Assembly: GCA_900772475.1 (NCBI GenBank) | Contig: CAAHEI010000091.1 | Span: forward strand, 1 to 6,747 | Source of the DNA: Clostridia bacterium | GTDB taxonomy: Bacteria > Bacillota > Clostridia > TANB77 > CAG-465 | Direction: 5' to 3' | DNA: 6,747 bases | Shown: positions 1-5,584 of the stretch, piece after piece | Numbering within the stretch: the first letter of the stretch is position 1 | How the letters are laid out: the number at the start of each line of letters is the position of its first letter | The notes under the pieces: generated by a model | Told to the model about the DNA's origin: nothing | Seen by the model: the letters and a program-made list of their open reading frames with translations, nothing else | Databases searched by the model: none | Position numbers and translations under genes: made by a program

Positions 1-1
1 A

Positions 2-1483
2 TTTTACAATGGAACTGGTAGCACAACATATAGTAGTAAGTTTGCTCCAGTAGATGCTGGTACTTATACAATAACTTATAAAGTTAAAGATAGTAACCCT
101 AACTATGTAGGAAGTGTAACTTATGCTTTCACAATTAAGAAGGCACAATTAAATAAACCAACTGCTAGTACAACATCATTTGTATATGATGGTACAAGTA
201 AAGGATATAGTTCATTCCATGATAACGAAACATTTGAATTTACAGGTACTAATAAAGCTACAAATGTAGGCAATTATAGTATTACAATATCTTTAAAAGA
301 TAAAGATAATTATGAGTGGAAAGATGGTACAACTACTGATGTAGTTATTAACTGGTCTATCACACAAGCAACACCAGACTATACAGTACCAACAGGATTA
401 ACTTCTGTAAAAGGTAAAGTGTTAGCAGATGTAGCATTACCAACAGGATTTACTTGGAATGCACCTGCAACAGTGTTAACTGTAGGAAAAACCAAATATA
501 AAGCAACATTTACTCCAGTTGATACAGCAAATTATAAAACAATAACTGATATTGATATTGAAGTTAATGTTAAAAATACATTTAATGTAATAACATCAGT
601 ACCTGGTGGAAATGGAACAATTACACCAAGTAAAATAGGTGTTATAGAAGGAAGTAAAGTAAAAATAACATTTACACCAAAGACAGGATATATGATAGAC
701 AAAGTATTAGTAAATGGAATAGAAAAAACTGTAATAGGAAATGAAATAGAAATAACAGTAGATGAAGAAAAAACAGTAGAAGTAATCTACAAAAAAATAC
801 CATTTACAATAACAGTAGAAGAAGTAACAGGAGTGACAGTAGATCCAGATGGAATAGTTACAGTAAATTATGGCGATAACAAAGACTTCACAATAACAGC
901 AAATACAGGATATAAACTAGTAAAAGTATTGGTAAATGATGAAGAAAAAACATTAGAGGGTAATACATTAAAGCTAAAGAATATTACGTCAAATATGAAA
1001 ATTAAAGCAGTAGTAGAAAAAATAGAATATAAAGTAATAGAAGGTGCAGATCAAACATATACCATTGATCAAAGTACAGAGGCAAGATTTAGAATAAATG
1101 CAGATTATAGCTTATTTGATAAAAAAGTATATGTAGATGATATACTTGTAGATGGTGCAAATTATACATCAGAAAGTGGAAGTACAATAATTACTTTTAG
1201 CAAAGAGTATATAGATACACTTGCAATTGGACAACATACATTAAAAGTAGCGTTTACAGATGGAGGAGAAGCAAAAACAACATTTACAATAGCAAGACAT
1301 TTTGAAGAAAACAATAATAACGAAAACGTTTCATTAAATACAGAAAATAAAAAAGAAATGAAGGATGATGGTTCTAATCCAAAAACAGGCGACAATGTAA
1401 TGCTTTATATAGCAATAGTAAGTATGTCAATAATAGGGCTTGGAGCAACAACAGTAGCTGTAAAAAAGAACAAAACAAACTAA
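2..1483 (+). CDS. Cell-wall-anchored modular surface protein (5' end cut off)
   Basis: The frame is open from the left edge, so this is the last 493 residues of a longer protein; the true start lies outside the window. Numbering from the first codon: residues 1-50 are the end of an MBG-type Ig-like module; 51-125 are a second one (YDGT motif at 62-65); 126-190 are a further beta module (the VKGK...TWNAPA...TPVDTANY pattern). Residues 194-265 and 267-341 are two divergent InlB B-repeat-like units with the TGY..DKVLVN / TGYKLVKVLVN signature. Residues 342-430 resemble an X2-like module (YVDD...SGSTIITFSKEYIDTLAIGQHTL). A polar Asn/Glu/Lys linker leads to NPKTG at 459-463 (nt 1376-1390), a hydrophobic segment at about 466-487 and a KKNKTN tail. 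That is a classic sortase signal, so the protein is inferred to be covalently attached to peptidoglycan and displayed outside. Adhesion is plausible but unproven. No sortase gene is present in the window. Confidence 0.93.
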   Translation, partial: FYNGTGSTTYSSKFAPVDAGTYTITYKVKDSNPNYVGSVTYAFTIKKAQLNKPTASTTSFVYDGTSKGYSSFHDNETFEFTGTNKATNVGNYSITISLKDKDNYEWKDGTTTDVVINWSITQATPDYTVPTGLTSVKGKVLADVALPTGFTWNAPATVLTVGKTKYKATFTPVDTANYKTITDIDIEVNVKNTFNVITSVPGGNGTITPSKIGVIEGSKVKITFTPKTGYMIDKVLVNGIEKTVIGNEIEITVDEEKTVEVIYKKIPFTITVEEVTGVTVDPDGIVTVNYGDNKDFTITANTGYKLVKVLVNDEEKTLEGNTLKLKNITSNMKIKAVVEKIEYKVIEGADQTYTIDQSTEARFRINADYSLFDKKVYVDDILVDGANYTSESGSTIITFSKEYIDTLAIGQHTLKVAFTDGGEAKTTFTIARHFEENNNNENVSLNTENKKEMKDDGSNPKTGDNVMLYIAIVSMSIIGLGATTVAVKKNKTN

Positions 1484-1496
1484 AATACTATATAGG

Positions 1497-1526
1497 AGAG
1501 AACTAGAGCTTTCTAGTTCTCTTTTT
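1497..1526 (+). terminator. Rho-independent terminator after the surface protein gene
   Basis: An 11-bp perfect stem (AGAGAACTAGA at 1497-1507 with TCTAGTTCTCT at 1512-1522) closes a GCTT tetraloop and runs into TTTTT (1522-1526). It starts 13 nt after the surface-protein stop codon. It is the strongest hairpin terminator in the window and separates that gene from the next one, which begins only 22 nt downstream. Confidence 0.92.
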
Positions 1527-1548
1527 AAAAATAAAGGGAGTAGATTAT

Positions 1549-2052
1549 ATGGCAGAAAAAAGGACTAAAACTAGAAAGAAAATAAAGCTAAATAAAAAGT
1601 TAGTATGTATTATTGGTATTTTGCTATTTCTAGTAGCTGTTATATTTGTAAATATAATGATATTTAAACCTGTGAATGTAGGAAAAATAAATAAAGAGGG
1701 TAAAGCAGAATATATAGAAAAAGTTGTAAATGTATCCAAATATCCAAATAAAAAAATTGTAGAGTTTAAAAATAATTATGAACTAATAGATAATGGAATA
1801 ATAACAACTGAAATCTATGAGAAATTAAAAAATAATGATAATATCTATAATTTAACAGTAACAGAATATTTAAGATTAGGAGATATATCTTCAAAAGAAA
1901 GTTATAACATAACTAAAGCAATACAAACAGGAATTATAAAAGAAGATACAATATATGCAGACTATTTTGCAAAAATTTGTGGATTTAAAAACAAAAAAGA
2001 ATTATTAAAATACACAAAAGCTGTATTTGAATTAGCTCAAAAAGAAAAATAG
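1549..2052 (+). CDS. Single-pass membrane protein of unknown function
   Basis: A 167-residue protein. The start is well fixed by an AAAGGGAG ribosome site (1533-1540) placed 8 nt before the ATG. Residues 1-17 are dominated by Lys/Arg; residues 18-39 form one hydrophobic membrane segment (VCIIGILLFLVAVIFVNIMI). By the positive-inside rule the remaining ~125 residues should be outside the cytoplasm. That domain is Lys/Asn/Ile-rich and looks mainly helical at its C-terminus (KNKKELLKYTKAVFELAQKEK end). There is no lipobox, signal-peptidase AXA site, enzyme motif or repeat that I recognise. The gene follows the surface-protein gene directly but lies beyond a strong terminator, and I see no convincing promoter in the 22-nt gap. 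It may depend on read-through or on a promoter inside the upstream coding region. A helper role for the surface protein would be speculation. Confidence 0.8.
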   Translation: MAEKRTKTRKKIKLNKKLVCIIGILLFLVAVIFVNIMIFKPVNVGKINKEGKAEYIEKVVNVSKYPNKKIVEFKNNYELIDNGIITTEIYEKLKNNDNIYNLTVTEYLRLGDISSKESYNITKAIQTGIIKEDTIYADYFAKICGFKNKKELLKYTKAVFELAQKEK

Positions 2053-2115
2053 AGATAAAATATAATTTATATTTTGAAATAATAAGTAACAAAACGAAAT
2101 AATAATTTAAAAATG

Positions 2116-2153
2116 TAGTTATATTAGCAATAAATTACTAATATACTATTTTT
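2116..2153 (+). terminator. AT-rich intrinsic terminator after the membrane-protein gene
   Basis: TATATTAG (2120-2127) pairs with CTAATATA (2138-2145). The stem extends by TAG (2116-2118) with CTA (2146-2148) across a single bulged T at 2119. The 10-nt loop is followed by TTTTT at 2149-2153. It lies 63 nt after the stop codon at 2052. The low GC content makes it a weaker hairpin than the one at 1497. Confidence 0.65.
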
Positions 2154-2188
2154 CTATATAAAGTAAATTTAATAACTTTAAAATTTTG

Positions 2189-2217
2189 CTGACAAAAAAT
2201 ATAATTAATGATATAAT
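2189..2217 (+). promoter_or_regulatory. Sigma-A promoter with extended -10, upstream of a foldable segment
   Basis: The -35 box CTGACA (2189-2194, five of six consensus bases) is separated by exactly 17 nt from TATAAT (2212-2217). TGA at 2209-2211 supplies the TGn of an extended -10. The expected transcription start is near 2224. No intact protein gene follows for over 700 nt; the first thing transcribed is the inverted-repeat segment at 2229-2328. Confidence 0.75.
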
Positions 2218-2223
2218 TATATA

Positions 2224-2328
2224 AAAAAGTAGAAGATGACAATATATAAATGGTTCTTCCGCAATTTATTTGATTAATATTGTAGAAGAACTTTTTGCTT
2301 TAATAAATTAAAGCTACATCTTCCATAC
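2224..2328 (+). ncRNA. Candidate small structured RNA (unknown family)
   Basis: Three helices can be drawn by eye. The outer stem pairs GAAGATG (2232-2238) with CATCTTC (2317-2323), with GTA (2229-2231) pairing TAC (2326-2328) beyond a 2-nt bulge. Hairpin A pairs GGTTCTTCCGCAAT (2252-2265) with ATTGTAGAAGAACT (2279-2292), 14 positions with one C/A mismatch and two G-U pairs, and runs into TTTTT (2292-2296). Hairpin B pairs GCTTTAA (2297-2303) with TTAAAGC (2308-2314) around TAAA. GTAGAAGA occurs twice (2229-2236, 2282-2289) and TCTTCC twice (2256-2260 region and 2319-2324), so alternative pairings are possible. A strong promoter lies just upstream. The RNA could end at the T-run after hairpin A or at the T-rich run at 2333-2340. 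A decayed insertion-sequence end is an alternative explanation. I match it to no known RNA family. Confidence 0.42.
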
Positions 2329-2330
2329 AT

Positions 2331-2565
2331 AATTCTTTTTATAACTTTTATTTTATATAATAGGAAAGTCATATTGATTGTAATAAAAATGAGAAAAAAA
2401 TTAGGCAAGCCAAAAGTACTAAAGAATAGCCTTAGTCTTATGTAAACAATATAGGAGAATATAAATTAATTATCCTTAAAAATGTGATGAAAACTTCTCT
2501 TTGATACATAGTCAATTGGAACACATTTATCAAAATTACATTTAGAACAAATGGTATAAGGAGGA
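2331..2565. other. Gene-free, apparently decayed interval
   Basis: No intact coding region is supported here. The segment has frequent stops in all + frames. It contains the 18-codon ORF at 2389-2445 and, on the - strand, the end of a short cysteine-bearing reading frame. No repeat array, tRNA or rRNA-like sequence is visible. The neighbouring Sir2 remnant suggests this is the debris of a larger lost locus. Confidence 0.5.
2389..2445 (+). other. 18-codon ORF, possible remnant of a peptide leader
   Basis: The ORF reads MRKKLGKPKVLKNSLSLM then stop. The Lys-rich KKLGK opening followed by a short Leu/Ser stretch recalls the leaders of some clostridial ribosomally made peptides, from memory only. 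A Cys-rich core does not follow in frame. The only purine-rich site (AGGAAAG at 2362-2368) is about 20 nt upstream, which is too far. It may be a broken precursor gene or chance; I would not call it an expressed gene. Confidence 0.15.
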
Positions 2566-2750
2566 GTGAAAATAGGCGTTGGATTTAATACACCTGGAAT
2601 TATAAGATTTCCATTTGAACAAATGACAGCAAATAGTGAAAAAACAATTCTTATAAGAATAAACAAAGATTATCCAAGTCCAATATTAGAAATAAAACAA
2701 TTTCATTTGATGAAGATACAAATAAAATAATAGAAGATTTAAAGGAGTAA
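2566..2750 (+). pseudogene. Sir2-family NAD-dependent deacetylase, C-terminal remnant with frameshift
   Basis: From 2566 the frame reads VKIGVGFNTPGIIRFPFEQM, then TANSEKTILIRINKDYPSPI. This is the typical last-third block of bacterial Sir2 proteins: the (E)xGVGxNTPxIIRxPFE segment followed by the strand and the 'N' loop that close the NAD-binding Rossmann fold. Around 2692 the frame is broken by one missing base (or two extra). Reading resumes one frame over as KTISFDEDTNKIIEDLKE and stops at 2748-2750, a normal Sir2 ending. Upstream, an in-frame stop at 2557-2559 and unrelated sequence replace the catalytic His region, the zinc-binding cysteines and the N-terminal NAD site. About 60 codons survive from a protein usually 240-300 residues long. 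The product cannot be active. The lineage may be the macrodomain-linked SirTM type, but the remnant is too short to say. Confidence 0.8.
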
Positions 2751-2875
2751 ATATAAATGATAATAAATGTAGGATGAAAAATAGATATACTATAATTTTA
2801 TTAAAAATATCAAAAGCATTTGCTCTAATAGAAAAAAATAATATGACAATTCATAGTTGTTGCGAAAAGAACTTT

Positions 2876-2907
2876 GGAAGTATTTGGAAAAGCACTTCCT
2901 TTTTTTT
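2876..2907 (+). terminator. Intrinsic terminator ahead of the five-gene run
   Basis: GGAAGT (2876-2881) pairs with ACTTCC (2894-2899). TTT (2883-2885) can pair with AAA (2889-2891) inside the loop. Eight T's follow (2900-2907). It would end transcription from the decayed region and insulate the operon that starts at 2953. Its position also argues against translation beginning upstream of it. Confidence 0.6.
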
Positions 2908-2924
2908 ATTTTTTGTGGTAGAAT
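2896..2924 (+). promoter_or_regulatory. Probable extended -10 promoter of the five-gene run
   Basis: TAGAAT (2919-2924) is preceded by TGG (2916-2918), giving an extended -10. The hexamer 17 nt upstream (TTCCTT, 2896-2901) is a poor -35, so recognition would rest on the -10. Transcription would begin near 2931, leaving a leader of about 22 nt that carries the ribosome site of the hydrolase gene. The T-tract of the preceding terminator overlaps the -35 region, giving a compact terminator-promoter junction. Confidence 0.45.
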
Positions 2925-2952
2925 GATGGAAAATAAAATTATGGAGGAAAAA

Positions 2953-3849
2953 ATGGAAAATATTTTTAAGGTTGCAATTTTACAATTAAATGCAATTAAT
3001 AATATGGATAATTCTTTAAAAAAGGGTATAATAGCATGTAGAAAAGCAAAAGAATTAGGAGCAGATATAGCAGTTTTTCCAGAAATGTGGAACATTGGCT
3101 ATGAAATGCCAGAAAATGATGAAGATTTAGGTGATTGGATTAATAAATCAATATATGAAAATAATAACTATCTTTTAACGTTTAAAAAGTTAGCTAAAGA
3201 ATTAAATATGGCTATTTCTATAACATTTCTTGAAAAAACAAAAGATCTGCCTAAGGATTCTGTAATTATATATGATAGATTTGGAAATAAAATTTTAAAA
3301 TACTCTAAAGTTCATACAGTAGATTTTAAAATGGAAAAATATATGACACCTGGCAATGATTTTTATGTTGGAGAACTTGACTATGGAAATGGAAAGTTGA
3401 ATATTGGTTCTATGATATGTTATGATAGAGAATTTCCAGAAAGTTCTAGAATATTAATGATTAAAGGTGCTGAAATAATATTAGTTCCAAATGCTTGCTT
3501 TATGTCAAAAATAAGATTAGAGCAATTAAAAATTAGGGCTTATGAAAACATGGTCGGAATAGTAACTGTTAATTATACCGATTATGGTGGAAGATCATCT
3601 GCTTTTAGTCCTATTGTAAGAGATGAAAATAAAAAAGAACTTAATAGTGAAATATTAATTATGGATGAAAATGAAAGCATTCAAATAGTAGAATTTAATA
3701 TGGATGAAATAAGAAACTATAGAGAACATGGAACATGGGGAGATTCATATAGAAAACCATTTCTATATGAATATATAAGTCAAGAACATGTTAAAGAACC
3801 ATTTATAAGAATGGATGCAAGAAGAAATACAAAAAAATACATTGAATAA
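2953..3849 (+). CDS. Carbon-nitrogen hydrolase (nitrilase superfamily)
   Basis: A 298-residue protein with the nitrilase-superfamily alpha-beta-beta-alpha fold pattern. The catalytic Glu is E44 in FPEMW, the Lys is K119 in YSKVH and the nucleophile is C156 in MICYDREFPES. E128 (KMEKYMTPG) is a candidate for the second conserved Glu. The family hydrolyses C-N bonds of amides, N-carbamoyl compounds or nitriles through a Cys thioester. No signal peptide is present, so it is cytoplasmic. Substrate is not readable; an omega-amidase, N-carbamoyl or general aliphatic-amidase role are all possible. The start is placed at 2953 because GGAGG (2943-2947) sits 5 nt before it and the conserved VAILQLN strand follows at once; the same frame opens as far back as a TTG at 2857, but that stretch contains a terminator and promoter. 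It is the first gene of the run, 42 nt before ogt with no terminator between. Confidence 0.92.
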   Translation: MENIFKVAILQLNAINNMDNSLKKGIIACRKAKELGADIAVFPEMWNIGYEMPENDEDLGDWINKSIYENNNYLLTFKKLAKELNMAISITFLEKTKDLPKDSVIIYDRFGNKILKYSKVHTVDFKMEKYMTPGNDFYVGELDYGNGKLNIGSMICYDREFPESSRILMIKGAEIILVPNACFMSKIRLEQLKIRAYENMVGIVTVNYTDYGGRSSAFSPIVRDENKKELNSEILIMDENESIQIVEFNMDEIRNYREHGTWGDSYRKPFLYEYISQEHVKEPFIRMDARRNTKKYIE

Positions 3850-3891
3850 TAATATTTGGAATATAAAATTAAAAAATAGGAGGTAACTTTA

Positions 3892-4431
3892 ATGATATAT
3901 AAATATATATACAAAACTCCAAAAGAATTTTCAAATATAATAATGAATAGTGATGGAGAAAATTTAACAGGGGTGTGGTTTGAAGGTTCAAGAGATACCT
4001 CTAAACATGTAGTAGAATGTGAAGAAAAAGATTTGAAAATATTTAGAGATACAAGTAAATGGCTAGATATTTATTTTAGTGGTAAAAATCCAAATTTTAC
4101 ACCTAAGTACAAAATAGAAAATATTACTCCTTTTAGAAAAGAAGTTATAGATATAATGAATACTATTAGTTTTGGAAAAACTTTAACATATAGTGATATA
4201 TCTAAAATAATTGCTAAAAATAGAGGATTAGAAAAAATGTCATCTCAGGCTGTTGGAGGTGCTGTTGGTTGGAATCCTATTTGCATTATAATTCCATGTC
4301 ATAGAGTAGTAGGAAAAAATGGAAGCTTAACTGGATATGGTGGAGGTATAAAAAATAAAATAGCATTATTAGAGCATGAAAAAAACGACATGAGTAAATA
4401 CTTCATTCCAAGACGTGGAAGTGCCTTATGA
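3892..4431 (+). CDS. ogt: Methylated-DNA--protein-cysteine S-methyltransferase (Ogt type)
   Basis: A 179-residue suicide DNA-repair protein that transfers the alkyl group from O6-methylguanine (and O4-methylthymine) to its own cysteine. Residues about 1-75 form the variable N-terminal domain ending in the YFSGKNPNF linker typical of this family. Residues 79-164 are the conserved DNA-binding domain: ITPFRKEV, FGKTLTYSDIS, the recognition helix SSQAVGGAVGWNP (117-129), then IIIPCHRVVGKNG with acceptor C136, and LTGYGGGI...K..LLEHE. The arginine-finger position of the recognition helix is Gln (Q119). The tail NDMSKYFIPRRGSAL extends slightly beyond the usual end. The start is fixed by AGGAGG (3878-3883) 8 nt before the ATG. 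The last four bases overlap the start of tag (ATGA), implying coupled translation. There is no Ada-type regulatory domain, so inducibility by Ada-like self-methylation is not expected. Confidence 0.96.
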   Translation: MIYKYIYKTPKEFSNIIMNSDGENLTGVWFEGSRDTSKHVVECEEKDLKIFRDTSKWLDIYFSGKNPNFTPKYKIENITPFRKEVIDIMNTISFGKTLTYSDISKIIAKNRGLEKMSSQAVGGAVGWNPICIIIPCHRVVGKNGSLTGYGGGIKNKIALLEHEKNDMSKYFIPRRGSAL

Positions 4432-4970
4432 TAAGATGTAAATGGTGTAACTTAAACAATCCAAAATATGTAGAATATCACGATAATGAATGGTGTAAAC
4501 CAAACTTTAATGACAAATATTTATTTGAAATGTTAATATTAGAGTCTTTCCAAGCTGGGCTTTCTTGGAAATGTATATTGAATAAAAGAGAATATTTTAG
4601 AAAGGCATTTGATAACTTTGATGTAAATAAAATTTGTAACTATAATGATGAAAAAGTACAAGAGTTATTAAAAAATGAAAATATTGTCCGAAATAAGTTA
4701 AAGATAAATGCAGCCATAACCAATAGTAAAATATTTAAGAAAATCCAAGACGAATATAGTTCTTTTGGTAATTATTTAAAAATATTTACAAATGATAAAA
4801 TTATTTATGAAATAGATAAAAGTACAAATAAATTATCTGATAGATTATCAGAGGACTTAAGAAAAAGAGGTATGAAATTTGTTGGAAGCACAATTATTTA
4901 TTCTTATTTACAAGCAATAGGAGTTATATATTCTCATGATACAAAATGCTTTATGTATAAAGATAGATAG
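4428..4970 (+). CDS. tag: DNA-3-methyladenine glycosylase I (Tag)
   Basis: A 180-residue base-excision enzyme that removes 3-methyladenine from alkylated DNA, leaving an abasic site. Family landmarks in order: RCKWC at the N-terminus, YHDNEW (17-22), LFEMLILESFQAGLSW (32-47) with E39 at the catalytic glutamate position, the middle helical region, then KRGMKFVGSTIIYSYLQAIG (146-165). The four zinc-snap ligands of E. coli Tag (Cys4, His17, His175, Cys179) correspond here to C4, H18, H170 and C174, with the HxxxC spacing preserved. Length is normal for the family and no key residue is missing. The gene begins inside the ogt stop codon region (ATGA overlap) with no ribosome site of its own beyond the weak purines of the ogt end, so it is probably translated by re-initiation after ogt. 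It is followed 9 nt later by the acetyltransferase gene. Confidence 0.96.
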   Translation: MIRCKWCNLNNPKYVEYHDNEWCKPNFNDKYLFEMLILESFQAGLSWKCILNKREYFRKAFDNFDVNKICNYNDEKVQELLKNENIVRNKLKINAAITNSKIFKKIQDEYSSFGNYLKIFTNDKIIYEIDKSTNKLSDRLSEDLRKRGMKFVGSTIIYSYLQAIGVIYSHDTKCFMYKDR

Positions 4971-4979
4971 GAGAAAAAT

Positions 4980-5543
4980 ATGAATTATACATATGTCGAT
5001 TATTTTAAATATAAGTATAAAAATAAGGTAAAAAAAATATATATCAAATCTTTTCCTAGGAATGAAAGATTTCCATTTGGAATTTTAAAATATTGTTCTA
5101 AAGGAAAAAATGTATTATTTAATATAGTATTAGATAAAGAAGAAATGGTTGGACTAGCATATTTGGTTGATTGTAAGGATTTCGTTTATTTAATGTATTT
5201 AGCTGTAGATGAAAGTAAAAGAGGATGCGGATATGGTTCTAAAATACTTAAAGATTTAACTTCAAAATATGGAAATGTTATTTTAAGTATAGAAAGGCCT
5301 CAAGATAACGTAAATGATGAAAAATTAAGAAGAAAGAATTTTTATCTTAAAAATGGATTTTATGAAACTAATAAATTTATTCTAGATAATAAAGTTGAAT
5401 ATGAAATTTTATGTACAAACAGTGATTATGAAATAACAGAAGAAAATTTAAAACAAAGATATACCAAAATGGGAAATAATAAATTTATAAATTACGTCAT
5501 ATCAAAAATATTTAATACATATAATATAAAATTTATAAAATAA
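4980..5543 (+). CDS. GNAT-family N-acetyltransferase
   Basis: A 187-residue protein with the GNAT acetyl-CoA binding signature: the beta-strand VYLMYLAVDESK (69-80) runs into R81-G-C-G-Y-G86 (R/QxxGxG/A loop) and the helix SKILKDL. The second landmark is FYLKNGFYET (121-130), the motif B region seen just before the last strands. An N-terminal helix with SFPRNERFPF (25-33) is common in Bacillota GNATs of unknown substrate. After about residue 147 there is a Lys/Asn-rich extension (EITEENLKQRYTK onward) beyond the core fold. The acceptor substrate cannot be assigned. AGGAG (4969-4973) overlaps the tag stop codon and lies 6 nt before the ATG, so the gene is almost certainly co-transcribed with tag. 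Expected to be cytoplasmic; no signal or membrane segment. Confidence 0.9.
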   Translation: MNYTYVDYFKYKYKNKVKKIYIKSFPRNERFPFGILKYCSKGKNVLFNIVLDKEEMVGLAYLVDCKDFVYLMYLAVDESKRGCGYGSKILKDLTSKYGNVILSIERPQDNVNDEKLRRKNFYLKNGFYETNKFILDNKVEYEILCTNSDYEITEENLKQRYTKMGNNKFINYVISKIFNTYNIKFIK

Positions 5544-5584
5544 AAATATAATCTAGCATAGTTATATGTATGGAGGGAATATGG

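Noticed and set aside
1162..1395. 77-codon reverse-strand ORF
   Set aside because: It lies wholly antisense to the X2-like module and sorting signal of the surface protein, has no ribosome site and its composition mirrors the coding strand.
419..1483. GTG at 419 as the start of the surface-protein gene
   Set aside because: The same frame is open and clearly coding (MBG modules with YDGT and NVGNYSITI motifs) all the way to the left edge, and 419 falls inside a beta module without a ribosome site.
1545..1739. 64-codon reverse-strand ORF
   Set aside because: Antisense shadow of the membrane-protein gene; its hydrophobic run is the complement of the AT-rich coding strand.
2466..2666. 66-codon reverse-strand ORF as a real gene
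   Set aside because: Its first half is antisense to the recognisable Sir2 tail, so it cannot be an intact gene; only the 2466-2562 end is kept as a weak observation.
2252..2872. Decayed ISL3-like insertion element with ends at 2252 (GGTTCTTCCGCAA) and about 2860-2872 (TTGCGAAAAGAAC)
   Set aside because: The left sequence resembles ISL3-type ends from memory, but the right match needs an indel, there is no target duplication and no transposase coding trace between them. The left part is better described as a hairpin; kept only as an alternative for the RNA candidate.
2774..2926. 50-codon + strand ORF after the Sir2 remnant (MKNRYTIILLK... start)
   Set aside because: It has no properly spaced ribosome site, runs through the terminator hairpin and T-tract, and resembles no family. 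A 6-codon ORF at 2757-2777 with a good AAAGGAG site overlaps its start, so it may be debris of the next gene of the lost locus.
2790..3095. 101-codon reverse-strand ORF
   Set aside because: It is antisense to the terminator, promoter and first 48 codons of the hydrolase, with no supporting motif.
5570..5584. ATG at 5570 as the histidine phosphatase start
   Set aside because: The GGAGGG ribosome site (5572-5577) would be inside the gene; ATG 5585 is correctly spaced from it and still leaves the full RHS motif region intact.
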